From assembly GCA_019188255.1 (NCBI GenBank), contig JAETXT010000014.1, positions 124,001-188,000 of the forward strand: a stretch of DNA of 64,000 bases, written 5' to 3'. The stretch is from Verticillium longisporum. Its lineage: Eukaryota; Ascomycota; Sordariomycetes; Glomerellales; Plectosphaerellaceae. Positions 1 to 11,468 of this stretch are shown piece by piece. The notes beneath the pieces were generated by a model that saw only the letters and a program-made list of their open reading frames with translations, was not told the DNA's origin and did no database searches. Within the stretch, counting starts at the first letter, position 1. Every line of letters begins with the position of its first letter. Made by a program: the position numbers and the translations under genes.

Positions 1-657
1 AAGGAGTGCTAGCTGGCAGGTATCCCGCAGTGGCAGCTCGAAACCTCTGAGATGACGCACATCAGGCGCTAATAAGAGCCCCACCATCTCATGTTTGGCG
101 CGTCGCTGCGTGCCTGAGCTGCCGCATCGTCCACTGAACGGAATGCCTGACAGCTTTGATGGTTGAGGTACTGCATCTCTGCAAAAGCAGTCAGCTATCT
201 TGATAAGAATTCGAAGGTATTCAGCACATTTCTACCCCAAGACCGTCTCAGACCGCCGTCTCAAATGCGGCTCTTGGTTTCCTGTCTTCGCCCCGACTTC
301 AGGGTCCGTTTTCGTAGCCGCTAGGCGACCCAGCATTTTCAACGGTCGCGGCGGGCGTCTCACAGGGGCAATGGGTCTTATCAGCTCTTTATCAGCACTC
401 AATCACGCCAACTAGCTCCAACGTTCCGTCCACCTTTTCGACATTTGGACCAGCCATTGCATCGTCAGATCCAAATCAGAACTCTTGTCAGACCTCTCGT
501 CCAATACCACCACCTGGCTTCTTCGAGACGTGCCTTCGACGCCGAGTGTTATCCTCCCAACTGCATCGCGCCCGGCGTCCGGCACGCCGAGAGAGGCGAA
601 CCCGAGAGGGCTGGAGTGCAAAGGAGAAGGGCCACTCAGCAGCATGCTCCCGCCGAC
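1..657. other. Intergenic region upstream of the glycosyltransferase gene
   Basis: No convincing coding region is visible. An ATG at 445 is in frame with the downstream glycosyltransferase and would add 71 residues, but that extension is basic, low in conservation signals and would place the membrane anchor internally, so I treat 445-657 as probable 5' UTR. Confidence 0.4.
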
Positions 658-2147
658 ATGAAGCTCAGAATACCCCAGACCCGCACCGTCAGGAGCCTGG
701 CCTCCGCTGTTGGTGTCACCATATTCGTGTACCTCCTCATTAGCAATCTCGAGACCCGTCTCCGTCTTGGCGACGATGGCCTCGCGTCGCACCCGTCCAG
801 AGCCGGATCATCGCCAGCCAGAAATCCCGACTGCCCTGGGCCTGCACTCCGACACCTGCGCAACCTCGAGCTCAACCTAACCGACACCATCACCTACACG
901 AAGCGGTGCATCAAACCCGTTGTCACACGATCCCTCGACCGCGACGCTGTTGCGCAAATAGACGAACCCCTCCTCAAGACCAAGACGAAGATAGATCTCA
1001 GTTCGTGCGCACCAGTCCAGCTCGAAAGATGCGATCCTATCCCACTGCGCGTTCCGCGCCCATACCCAAAGTCCACCTATCCCCAATACGTTTTTGGCGT
1101 CGCCACGTCGTACGAGCGCTACGAAGAGTCAATAGACACATTCGCCTTTTGGCTTGCAGGGTCGCATGCCAAGCTGGTCGGTGTCGTCACCGACTATGAC
1201 GAAAACCGCCCCAACCTCGAAGCTCTCGTCGCTCGCTATGCCGAGCGCGATGTCATTGCCAGCTTCGTCAAGCCCATTCGCTCAAGGCTCAGCGTCGGCC
1301 AAAACCACTTCACCATCATCCGCGACCTCGTCAAGGCTTCAGGCCCCGAAACCGAATGGATCGCTATCCTCGATGACGACACATTCTTCCCCTCTCTCCA
1401 CAAGCTCACCGTCGCCCTTTCCGACATTGATCACACGCAGCAGGCGTACGTCGGTGCCCTATCAGAGGACTTTAGAGCTGTTCGCACCTTTGGCTACATG
1501 GCTTTCGGTGGAGGCGGCGTTTTCCTGTCGGCGAAGCTGGCGCGGGACCTCGAACCCCTGCTTGAGACATGCCTCAACGAGGCCAAGACGGGCGAGGGCG
1601 ACGCGCTCGTGCGCGAATGCGTTTACAAACACACGCATACCAAGCTGACGCCACTGCCGGGGCTGCACCAAATGGACATGGCCAGGGACGCCACGGGTTT
1701 CTACGAGGGAGGCCCCAGCCCCCTGAGCGTCCACCACTGGAAGAGCTGGTACTTCTCCCCGTCGAGCTCATGGCCACCATCAACCACGTCTGCGGCGACT
1801 GCTTCCTGCAGCGCTGGCGCATGGGCGCCGACACGGTCCTCACCAACGGCTATTCCATCAGCATCTACCGCGACGGTCTCGACAACGTCGACCTCAGCCG
1901 CATGGAAGATACGTGGTCCAATGACCAGCCCGACTTTTACGACTTTAGCATTGGGCCGTTACGAAAACCTATGAAGCCGGGGCAGAAGAAGATGTATAAG
2001 CTCGAGGATGCCGACTACCTCAAAAACGGAGGAGTGCGGCAAATCTACGTGCACCGGGCGGAGAAGGCTGGCCAGAACGACGAGGTCATTGAGCTCTCAT
2101 GGGAGGCGTCCAGACCAGGCCTCCTAGGCAACATTCGACCTGAATAA
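658..2147 (+). CDS. Fringe-like (GT31/DUF604-type) glycosyltransferase, type II membrane protein, frame broken once
   Basis: Predicted Golgi glycosyltransferase of the fungal Fringe-like family. From the ATG at 658 the product begins with a short basic tail and one hydrophobic segment at about residues 14-28, the layout of a type II signal anchor. A DDD metal-binding motif in the context AILDDDTFF lies near residue 239 and a glycine-rich FGGGGVF acceptor-loop motif near residue 283, followed by HHWKSW. Reading then breaks: the frame from 658 is good to about 1757, while the homologous C-terminal part (CGDCFLQRW, ending IRPE) is in the frame one base earlier and stops at 2147. The switch falls at CCCC 1757-1760; no GT-AG intron fits. 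One missing C is the simplest explanation. Donor and acceptor sugars cannot be told from sequence. Confidence 0.8.
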
Positions 2148-2920
2148 TGTAGCGTTTGTGTCTATTGGGATGTATGGCAAGGGTAAGGCATGTTTTGGTT
2201 GCCCCCTTCTTGGCGTTGGATGGGCTATTTGCGCGTTTAGATGTTGGCTTGATGACCCTAAATTGCTATCATGCTGTTGAAGTAACCTCCATCCCTCTTG
2301 TTCTTGCGGCCTGCCCCTCAGTTTTTAGCCTTCCGGGCCTCCCGGCTGTACGCGACATCAACACCCGCACGGATCACGGTCGCGACTAGGCATGCTACTG
2401 CGTGCACTAGCGGCACGTACCCGTCGGCACGCATCTGTCTCAGTGGGACATCGAATCGGGTCAGCGGTTGGGACAAACAATGACGAGAATAGGAAATCGA
2501 GGGGGACCCACCTTTGACATGTTCATCGCAGCTTAAGGTTCAGCCTCGTCAGGGGAGACCAAGGGCTGCCAAACAAGCTCTTGAGCTATCTAGATCGATG
2601 AGGCCATCCAACAAGCTGAGTCGAGTGGAATGTGAGCAATCTAGCCTGCTTCCCCACGGAGTGCGCCCTTCCCCCACGGCAACACCTCCCAACGCCCCGG
2701 ACGGGTCTGGCATTCGAGGGAGACGGACAACAAGGGGGTCCTCCTTGACAATGTGTCGAGCTTCCAGCCCGTCCGTTAAAGCATGGCAATACCTCATGCC
2801 CCTGGACACAGTCCTCTCTGGCAGATCTCCTGGTGTTTCTTTCCCTGACTGAGCTGTCCCTGCTCCCTCAGAGCATGTTGACGACGATAGCGACCAAAAA
2901 ACGAAACGAGACAAGACGAG
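2148..2920. other. Intergenic region
   Basis: About 770 bases between two plus-strand genes. I see 3' UTR-like sequence after 2147 and no reading frame with recognisable domains or credible splice structure on either strand. Confidence 0.4.
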
Positions 2921-4613
2921 ATGCCGTTTATCTCTGCGAAAACGCCAACGCGGGAGCTGAGCCGTTCGCCTACTATGCCCTGGCTCTCGCGCACGCCATC
3001 TTACCAGTCATCACCGCTGCAGTCGCCCCGTCCGAGCTCACCTCGTCTACCGTCTTCCACGGGCAAACAGCCATGCCCGCCCGTAACGTACATACCGGCT
3101 CTCATCGACGGCGCGTGCGGGACGCTGCCACTCGCGCAGAAGCCCATAGTTGATCTCATGCGCGAGAACCTCCAGGACCTGTGGGCCATGGCCCCGGATC
3201 TGTGGGCTGCGCTAAGGGGCAGCTTGATCAGAAGACCCGGGGAGAAGATGTCGGGGGCGCAGGTGAAGGATGCTGTGGTGCAGGTTTGCCTGAGTGTCAT
3301 CGAGGTCGGGATGCTGCTGTCCGTGATGCCCATCTGGCTGTTTATGCCTGGCATTGTGTTCGCGTCGTGGGCGGCCATATCGTTGACTGTGGTGTTCGGC
3401 CTCAGTTGGCTGCTGAACGAAGACAGCGTCACCATCAGCTGTGACGGGGCCGACAGCTGGGCTACGGACAGTGAGACGCACGACGAACGGTGGTTCTTCG
3501 TCAGTGGCATCGGGACAACGTATGTGACTGTGAGCTGAGTACCGGATGATAACGCATGCTGACAGCGTCCCCAGAGCTCACCACCTCGCACATCACACGC
3601 TGCCTCTGATGGCTCGCCTCTTCACGCATCCCATCATGGGTATCCATACGCCAACCTACGGTCTTCCCTTTGACATCATTCTGACCATGCTCCACCGGGC
3701 GATACCCTCAATGCAGACGGCCGCCTCGCGGGCTCTGTACATGGAACTCCGCGCCGCCCTGCTCGATAGCCACATCACGCGAGTGGCCGTCCTCTCTCAC
3801 ACAACAGGCGCCATCCCGCTCAGCTCCGTCCTCACGCGGCTCAGTGCCGACCTCCAGCCGGAGAAGCTCTCCAAGCTTGAAATCTTCACATTCGGCGCCG
3901 CCGTCCGCGAGTTCGCCACGCCGCTCGGCGAAACAAAGAAGCCCTCACCAGCCGGCAGCACGCCGCGGTTCGAGGAGCCGATCGTCGAAGATCGGGGTCC
4001 GCATATAGAGCACTTCGCCTTCCCCTCTGACCCGCTCGCCCAGCTGGGCGTCCTGCGCGCCGTCCAAAAAGACCACACCGCCCGCTTCTGCGGTAGCGTC
4101 TTCCTCATCCACGTCCAGCCGCCCACCCACGCCATGTCCGCTTCTGCCATGCCCTCTCCCTCATCTGCCGGCGGAGTCCGTGGAGCCTTGCGTCGCCCGC
4201 CGGGTCATCTCGCCGACTACCTAGCTGCGCTCTTTCCCGCCTCGATGGACGGCACGACACCGGGCAAGAGCAGCATCCTTGACTACGTCATGAGCATCGA
4301 CCGCGACACGGCCGAGAAGCGCGAGCTTGCGGCCATGGCGTCGTATGCCGAGTGCAAGAAGCGAAGCGGCCGGTTCGGGCGCGACGGCAAGCGCACGAGC
4401 TGGACGGGGCTCGGCGCGACGGTGGGCGGCGGGTCCACCAACGGCGCCATGGACGGCGCGGACGGGCCGGAGAGGGCGAGGCGCGGGTGTCGCGAGTGCG
4501 ATGGGCACAGGGGTCGCGAGGTTAGCCGCCTGGCGGACTATGTGCGGAACAGCAACATCATCATTCGCAGGGACTCGAGTGTGGTGGATGCGCTGGGCGT
4601 CGGGAGGACATGA
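2921..4613 (+). CDS. Fungal membrane protein with alpha/beta-hydrolase-like domain lacking the usual nucleophile
   Basis: Two exons, 2921-3519 and 3566-4613, separated by a 46-nt intron (gtatgt...gacag), give a 548-residue product. A long hydrophobic stretch at about residues 118-165 suggests a membrane hairpin. Then comes ERWFFVSGIGTT and, across the splice, a segment resembling a fungal alpha/beta-hydrolase family in which a Leu-His-Ser-Gln-Gly-Gly nucleophile elbow is usual. Here the equivalent position reads LSHTTGAI, so the serine is replaced by threonine and the second glycine by alanine. The C-terminal third is low complexity and Gly/Arg-rich. The protein may be a catalytically inactive relative; biological role unknown. 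The splice is supported by unbroken homology-like sequence on both sides (TVPRAHHLAHHTLPLMARLF). Confidence 0.7.
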
Positions 4614-4815
4614 GGAGGCGTGGATCAGCTTGCTACAGACAGACATACCTTTGATAGACTTTTCCTAATGACCTTTGTAGCGTTTCAGGCCAGTATCTGC
4701 AAACTGTCTGTCTACTTTTGTACATGAAATTCTGCGGAAAACAGAGGAGAAACACATGGTACTCATGGGACTTGAAAGGTGGGTATCAAAAGCGAAATTC
4801 GTGTCGCTGGTGTCA

Positions 4816-6540
4816 TCACAGCTCTTTCATCTTCTCCAGTGACTGCAACGCTCGCTCGAGCTGCACGACGACATCGGCAGACGCCAGCATCTGCTCTCTT
4901 GTTCTGAAAACCTCCCTCGCATGGATCGCGCGGGCAAACCCAAGCGAGTGCTCCAGTCTATCCCGCAACGAGCGACCCAAGATGTCTTTCCCCTCAACGG
5001 CAGCCTGCACCTCTGTCAACTGGCTTTTAATGGTCTCAAACTCTGGCTCCAGGTCGATCACGCGCTGGTTGCTCTCTATCTGCTGTTCCAGTTTGGCGAT
5101 GTGCTGGCTCTGTGTCTCGATGAGTTCGGCCTGCGTCTGCCTGGTTAGTTCTGCTTCCTTGGCGTAAGCACTCTCTGTCTGAGCTCTGGAGTCAGATTCG
5201 GCCACGCGCCGCGCGAGTGCTGAAACCTGGCCCTGAAGGGCATTGAACTGAGCTGTGCTGGGGGCGTCTGACAGACTGCTTTGCGCACGCAGGTCATTGA
5301 GCTGTTCCTCAAGGTCTCTGTTGCGCTGTTCGAGTGTTTCGATCCGCTTTGCATCCTCCTCTGACATGGTGTTGTGTATCCGTCGTTCTTCGAGAAGGTC
5401 TAGGCGAGCACCATGACCATTGATCTGATCCTGAAGTCGAGTACCAAGTCGTTCAAGGGCCAAAGAGTCCTCGGTATTCTTGGCAACGGCTTGCGCATCA
5501 GTACTGGACGCCTCAAGCCCCTGAAGGCGGGCCTCATGAGACTTGGCCATCTCTGATAAGGCATCCTTGGAAGTCAAGTGGCCGTCAACCCCACTGTGAA
5601 TCTTGTCAATCTCTGCAGGTGGATCTAGCTTGCATGCAGAGTGATGAGTCTCCCCAGGCTGCTCTGGGGAGACGCCTTGTCCGGCATGATCAGCCTGGAC
5701 TCGGTCGGCTTGTGGTGTCCCTTCATCGATCCTCGGCAGCCTCTCTGTGCGAGCGGGTGTTAAGTCTCTCGAGCTGTGGCCTCTGCCACGCGAATCACTA
5801 GGTGAAGGCAAGGAGTCCGTGGGTCTTTCCGACTCAACGCAGTGCCGTTTGCTGGCACTGTCTGGTGCCTCGTCTTCAGAGGAGAGAAGGTGCTTTTTAT
5901 TGGCATTCGCATCTTCGCGCTGGAGTTGGTGCTCCTCCGGTCGCCGAGTCACAGAGCGGTCATCGGAGTAAGGCCAGAACCCGGGAGATAGCAAAAGGTC
6001 GACATCTTGAAGGAGGTCGTCCCACTTGGCCATCTTGTCGTCGAACAAGGCGTAGTGCTCCCGCTCGTTCTGAGGTGCCCTACTGACAGCGTGAGACCAT
6101 AGATGACACCACTCGTCTGCGAGAGCTGCGAGAAGCGTTGGCTTCTCCCCGCGGTCGGACTCCCGTCGGTAGATCCTGCGCCTGGCAGAGTAGAATTTAG
6201 TGAGATCACGGATCTGGCGGGCGTGAGACGTGGCGAAACTGCAGGCGCGGTTCACGGCGCGATAAATCGCAATCTCGTTGTTCATGCCGCTGAAATGCAG
6301 CAGAGCCCTGAACATGATGACCAAGTTGACGTGAATGCGTTCTTCTAGGCTCGACTGGTTCACAGTGTACTTGCGCTGGCCAAGTATCACTTTAGCCCGA
6401 GCATCATCGTTTTCGTGTGCTGCCCAGGGCGGCAACCCATCAGCGAACCCTCGGAGGGCGAAAACGCCGGCGAGGGTGCCTGGCGGTCGAGAGGTTTGTC
6501 CATCTCTTGATGGCGAGCGATCGTGTGGTGAAGAATTCAT
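4816..6540 (-). CDS. Unrecognised intronless coiled-coil protein
   Basis: A single uninterrupted frame of 574 codons from the ATG at 6540. I do not recognise the family. The N-terminal third is mixed helical (around WAAHENDDARAKVILGQRKY and a segment rich in Trp/His that includes ADEWCHLWSHAV). The middle is a hydrophilic, Ser/Glu/Arg-rich linker, and roughly the last 270 residues are heptad-rich, with Leu spaced as in long coiled coils (EERRIHNTMSEEDAKRIETL, DRLEHSLGFARAIHARE). There is no signal peptide or membrane segment. Codon use resembles the neighbouring genes, so it is probably real. It is convergent with the hydrolase-like gene (202 bases between stop codons) and divergent from COX23. 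A cytoskeletal or nuclear scaffold role is only a guess from the coiled coil. Confidence 0.6.
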   Translation of the reverse strand: MNSSPHDRSPSRDGQTSRPPGTLAGVFALRGFADGLPPWAAHENDDARAKVILGQRKYTVNQSSLEERIHVNLVIMFRALLHFSGMNNEIAIYRAVNRACSFATSHARQIRDLTKFYSARRRIYRRESDRGEKPTLLAALADEWCHLWSHAVSRAPQNEREHYALFDDKMAKWDDLLQDVDLLLSPGFWPYSDDRSVTRRPEEHQLQREDANANKKHLLSSEDEAPDSASKRHCVESERPTDSLPSPSDSRGRGHSSRDLTPARTERLPRIDEGTPQADRVQADHAGQGVSPEQPGETHHSACKLDPPAEIDKIHSGVDGHLTSKDALSEMAKSHEARLQGLEASSTDAQAVAKNTEDSLALERLGTRLQDQINGHGARLDLLEERRIHNTMSEEDAKRIETLEQRNRDLEEQLNDLRAQSSLSDAPSTAQFNALQGQVSALARRVAESDSRAQTESAYAKEAELTRQTQAELIETQSQHIAKLEQQIESNQRVIDLEPEFETIKSQLTEVQAAVEGKDILGRSLRDRLEHSLGFARAIHAREVFRTREQMLASADVVVQLERALQSLEKMKEL

Positions 6541-7090
6541 CAAGGGTTTCGCCGGGTGCTGAACATGAAACAGGTCTGGACAAAGGAGCTGCGACGAGGG
6601 CGAATTACGATGTGAAGAGAACAATGAGATTAGTGGTATTCGAAATGAACAGACACAATTTGATGAGAAGGTTGGCGACGTCGCACCTCTTTAGACGACG
6701 CTCCTCAAAAATTGCCCCAAGCAAGGTGCCTAAGGTAGATGGGCAGGAAGAGGTGACCGGAGCACCTGCCACTTTACGCGACAAACGCGCCAGTGAGCAA
6801 CATTGTCAGCCTGCCAGGCTGACAGCGGGGAGCTAGCCCTCTATCTGACGTCGAGCTTTATCTTATCAGTGTCCACCCTGGTGGAGAAGCAGGCGGCTCC
6901 ACTTGTGACCTGTCAGGCCGGGGTCTTGGTGACGGCGACGCTGAGATGTTGATTCTCGACATCCGCGACTGCAACAGACAATACCGACAACCCAAGCCAT
7001 CCAGCGCTTCGCAAACTTCTTCTATACAAAAAAAGAAACAAGGAGGTCGAGTCGTTTCGACGCGCGCGTGCGCTACATCCCCCGCCCACA
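6541..7090. promoter_or_regulatory. Shared upstream region of the coiled-coil gene and COX23
   Basis: A 550-base divergent spacer between a minus-strand start at 6540 and the COX23 ATG at 7091. An A-rich stretch (ctatacaaaaaaagaaacaa) lies about 60 bases before the COX23 start. No other gene is seen. Confidence 0.4.
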
Positions 7091-7529
7091 ATGCCTTCCA
7101 CCGACAATCCTCCAGAGACCATCGATGCTGCGAACAAAAACCCGTGGACCGAAGAGACGAAGGCCAAGTTTGAAACGTTCGATTACAACGACCCCGAAGC
7201 CTGGAGCCATGGCACTGACTATTCGTGACCAGCAAGAGCAAGAGCAAATATATGGACCCGTGTCAGGACGCCGCCAAGCGCAGCATTAAGTGCTTGAATC
7301 GCAACAACGGCGACAGGGAGATGTGTGGTGAATATTTCCAGTACGGTGGCCATGAATTCCCCAATTACAGACCTGATGGCTAATCATTGCCGCAGAGCAT
7401 GGCGAGACTGTCGACAGGCATGGGTATGGAGCCTAATACCTCTTTCCCGACCGGTAAATGGATTATACTGACACCACATAGATGGACCAGCGCAAGGAGG
7501 AGAGACGAAAGGCGGGCAGTTTTTTCTGA
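7091..7529 (+). CDS. COX23: Cox23-like twin CX9C protein of the mitochondrial intermembrane space
   Basis: Four small exons encode 89 residues: 7091-7176, 7233-7340, 7396-7423 and 7482-7529, with introns of 56, 55 and 58 nt. All junctions are GT-AG, although the first donor (gttcga) is off consensus. The spliced product contains two CX9C motifs, [11 protein letters not shown] and CGEYFQAWRDC, the second assembled across intron 2. It also has the family segments [16 protein letters not shown] before them and [12 protein letters not shown] after them. Cox23 is a soluble disulphide-folded protein needed for copper supply to cytochrome c oxidase. Length and motif spacing match the family. Because no exon is longer than 108 nt, the gene is easily missed by ORF callers. 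Confidence 0.88.
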
Positions 7530-7973
7530 ATGACCGACCGCGCCGGAAGACGTGTACAAATGGAATGGCAATGCGGCTTGGCAGCGTCGGAGTGGTGCCG
7601 CCGGGATCGAGCGTGGTGTAACAACAGGTGTAAACTACCGTGACCGTGTATTGGGCCTAGCTACGGGAGAGGCATTGCATGGGAAATGATGATCATGAAG
7701 AGGGACAGGGCAGGGGAAGAGTTTACAACAATTTCATCAGCCAAATGCTCGAAACCTTAGACTTCGTCGGCGACTACCTAAGGTACCTAGGTAAGTACAT
7801 GTAGTAATCCTCAGTTATGGTGGGACCCGCTTTTCTAGCTGCCATTTCGATGCGCAACCAATCACAGTACGTCCTGCACTGAATTTCGTGCCCCTCCATC
7901 CATCTCACCTTGTCGTGGTGTGGTGCATGAGAGAACAGGCTCAGTTGATGCCCCGCCATCCCAACACATCACC
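7530..7973. other. Intergenic region between COX23 and MDM20
   Basis: About 440 bases. Around 7779-7800 is a short cluster of CCTAAGGTACCTAGGTAAG-type sequence, similar to the tac/cta-rich tetranucleotide motifs near 16695 and 53225. No gene seen. Confidence 0.35.
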
Positions 7974-10900
7974 ATGTCCTGGAACCGCCCCCAGCTCAAG
8001 AGCGGCGTTGATCTGCAGCTGCAGTCCGCCTTTCACGAAGGGCAATGGGCGTCCGTCATCCGCCTGGCCGAGAAGAGGCTCCGAACATTCAACGATCCCT
8101 ACTATGAGGTGTGTTTTGTTTCCCAAGAAGCCCAAGAAGGGTGTGTCGGCTCGGCTGACGGTACGAGATTGTCAAAATATGCGCCGAGTCCAACCTCGAC
8201 TCGCCGCTGGAGAGGTCAGCCGGTATCATTGCTGTGCAGAGGCTCGTCAAGGACGGCACTGTCATCAAGGACGTCGACGCCCTGGACCTGCTCGAATGGG
8301 CCACCGGCAGCCTTCAGGATGAGAGCGAATTCCCCCACACCCTTGGCCCCTTGAAGGTCAGGTGCGTCAAGGCCAGTCCCAAGGACCGCAATGCCGGCGT
8401 TAGGTGCCTCGAGTCTTGCCTCCTTCACTGGGACCTCGTCAGCGCGCAGCAGATTGCCGCCATCCTGGACCGGTCCTTCCCTCATGACAGGATATTCTTC
8501 TTCTGGAACGTCGTTATCACTTATCTTCTCTGCGTGTGTATTCCCCATCGCCCTTGCCTGTATGCGCCTTCTGACCTCTTCCAGTTGAGTGACCAGTGCA
8601 CTCCCGACAAGAAGAAATTGTACGGCATGCTGGCTCTAAAGCAAATACAGCGTGCATCCCAGACTGTCGGCACGGATACTGATAGGACCATTAAGACGGA
8701 GGAGGAAATTCTCCTTCTCTACCGTATCCTCGAGTCCCACGGATCAGACGCCGAGTGGGAGGCCGCCCTCGACCACCCGCACTTCGGACCAGTCCAGCAA
8801 CTTCGCCTCGGTCGCAAGGACCTCTTCCTACGCGCTCTTCGTGTGAGCAAACAGCGAGAAGACTGGTCCACTGTATATCGACTATGCAAGGACTGCCTGA
8901 CAGCATCTGACGATGGTCCTGGGGTCAGGCTCCTTGCCTGCGACTGGAATGTGTGGCAAGACTTCCTCGCTGCTGCCGGGCAGCTCAAACAGGCTCGACC
9001 AGAGTAAGTCTCGAACCCTGTGTGTCGTCGAAGCAATCAATGCTGACTTGCATTGTCAGGGTGATTTCCGAAATCGTGTCTCTTCTCGGCCAATTCTCTG
9101 CCTCCGAAACTTTACGCCCTATTTATCTACGCAACATCCTCCTGGCCCGTGTTGCTGCCTCTTTCCAACTTGGCACTTCTGATCTTACAAACAATGATGC
9201 TTTCCTTACAAGATCAGAAGAGCTACAGCGCTACATAGAGAGCCAGTGCTCCTCTCCAGCGTGTTTCGACGATATCAAACGTTTTGTGGAGCAACTTGAC
9301 CCAGAGGAAATGAAGAACCTCGCCTTCGAATACGTTCCCCAGCTGGCAAAGAGACAGCAAGATCCCTTGCATACGGCAGTTGTTAAGACCCTGGCGTATC
9401 AGCTTCAGTACCTGATCCTTACTGCTCCTAATTTGGTGGTGCAGGTTCCGGTTGGAGCTGATGCCAAGCCAAGATGGAGGTCGGTCATCAACGGTGTTGA
9501 AGGCGAGTCCGAGATCTGTTTAGAGAGGTTCCAGGGCGTTGCTGAATCGGCTGCCTCGCTGTATCGCGCCCTTGTAGACTCGATTGGGTCCTCGGATGGC
9601 CAGGACCCCGATTGTGTTCCAGAGCTTGCTATTCTCACAGCCACAGCCCTGGTCAAGCTCAGCGGTCTACGAGCTGACCGCAGCAATCACCTCCCTTCGC
9701 CACTTCATGTTGCGCAGAGTGACCGGGTCCTCCAGGCTGCCCTCATACTAGAATACCAACTCACGAGGACTCCAAAGCACAGCCGCGTCACGCTACTCCT
9801 CGTTCGCATTCATCTTATTTTAGGTACCATCTCGAGGGCAAAGGAGTTGTGGGCCACAATGGACGTCAAGCGGACGATTATTGACTCGCTCAGCCCCTAT
9901 TTCCTCGATCGACTTTCTACTCTCTCTCCCGCTTCGGTGCTTCCCGTACCGAATAGGCCTCAGCAAGCAATGACCTACGGTCTCAAGGCTTACTACGGCA
10001 CTTCCCTTAAGTTGAGGATGCCGCGACGTCTCGCCGACGCCTTCCAATCCGAGAGTTACTCGAGTATCCTTGAGATCCCCGTGTTCATCGACCGCCTACG
10101 GATAAGTTGCACCATGGCAATGGGTTACATCGAGGAACTCCGCGCGACTCGTGCCCTGGGCCGCAAGGGCATTCCCATCTCCGAGGAGGACTACATCAGT
10201 GAGTGATGGCTTTCTGGAGTGGATGGTCATTCCCAGGGCTAATATCGTAACTAGACGAGATCACACCCGCTACACAATTGACCGAAGTCATCGACTATGG
10301 ATCTGTGCCCAACCTGCACGTCAGCACAGCTCAACCTGTTTACGAAGCCCTGCAGATCGGACCCAGCCCATCGGTTCGTTCGTACCGTCCGCCAAGTCTT
10401 TCCCACTTACTAACGCGAACTAGAACGCACGCACGCACCTTGCCATTGTTGCTGAGACATACTTCGAGGTCCTCTCGTACAAGCCACCGTCGGCGTACAA
10501 GCCAGCAAACCCGAGCCAGGCCACAGCGGTAGATAACATCTTTGTCACTGAGAGCCTGCAGCAACTCAGCAACACCGCCGCCAAATTTCTCCGAGCTCGG
10601 GAGACGGCCAAGTTCACCGCCCAGGAACATACCTTCTTCGAACTCATCTCCCTTTTGACCACCCTCGCCCCCCTCGCCACGTCGTCAGACCACAGCGATG
10701 CCTCCGCGTCTGTCCTCTCGCAGGTCGCTTCTGCTGTGTCTGTCACATTAAATACGTTACTCGAATCAACGTTGTCGCTCCCCTCGGGAGACCGGGACAT
10801 CAACCCGCTGCTGATGCTGAGCTCTCTGCACGGCCTGTTGCACCTCCGTGATGGCGCTGGGGCGATCAGGCTTGCGACGTCGTACATTACCAGCCTCAAC

Positions 10901-11218
10901 GAGAACGAAAAGGCGCGAGACAAGTCTGGTCAGAGCTGTCTTCCGAAAGAGACGCTGGCGCATGCCAAGGCGCTCGATAGCGCGGCTGCCAAAGCTTTCG
11001 CCGAAGGAAAGGCACGGATCGCGCTGCTGAAGAAAGAATTGGTCAGCGGTAACCTGGAAAGTCGGTTGGGATCCTGGACCGCGGCTCAGTCTTCGGATGA
11101 CTCGTTGGCGAAGGAGATTCGCGCAGCAGTCGGCGACGGCTTTGACGACTGGAAAAGAATCGTAGCCGATTCTTGGCGGACAAACGTCAAGGGCTGGGAA
11201 TTGGTCAAGTGGGAATAA
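7974..11218 (+). CDS. MDM20: NatB N-terminal acetyltransferase auxiliary subunit Mdm20/Naa25
   Basis: Six exons (7974-8108, 8168-8533, 8585-9003, 9060-10198, 10255-10373, 10424-11218) encode 990 residues, the usual size for this subunit. The product opens MSWNRPQLKSGVDLQLQSAF and is all-helical, TPR-like throughout, with segments typical of the Mdm20/Arm1 family (DKKKLYGMLALKQIQ, EEEILLLYRILESHG, FDDWKRIVADSW). Intron 2 (8534-8584) is 51 nt and in frame, so an unspliced reading would insert a hydrophobic stretch; the splice restores the family pattern. Naa25 holds the catalytic Naa20 on the ribosome, and NatB acetylates Met-Asp, Met-Glu and Met-Asn N-termini, including actin and tropomyosin. 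All five introns are 50-59 nt. Confidence 0.9.
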
Positions 11219-11468
11219 AAAAGAAATGGAACAAGAGGAGGGACGGCGTGCATCTAAGAGCCGTTCATAGACTTAACATTGCGAGACAATCTTTCCGAAA
11301 GCTGGCTTTTTTGGACATGATGGCACCCACCAAAAGCCGAATTCATCGCAATGCAGCCTCCTGTGTTTTTCCCTTTCCCGCGCGGACCAACCGTAGCTCC
11401 CGAACAACTCCCTGAAATGCAAATATCATATCGAACGTCGAGTCCTCATGTCCGTGGTGTCCCGATTC

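Noticed and set aside
445..657. Upstream start of the glycosyltransferase at 445
   Set aside because: It would add 71 basic residues before the signal anchor; the ATG at 658 gives a standard type II membrane protein.
8534..8584. In-frame continuation of MDM20 through a hydrophobic segment
   Set aside because: The 51-nt stretch has gtgtgt and ttccag ends and interrupts a conserved region; removing it restores the family sequence, so it is an intron.
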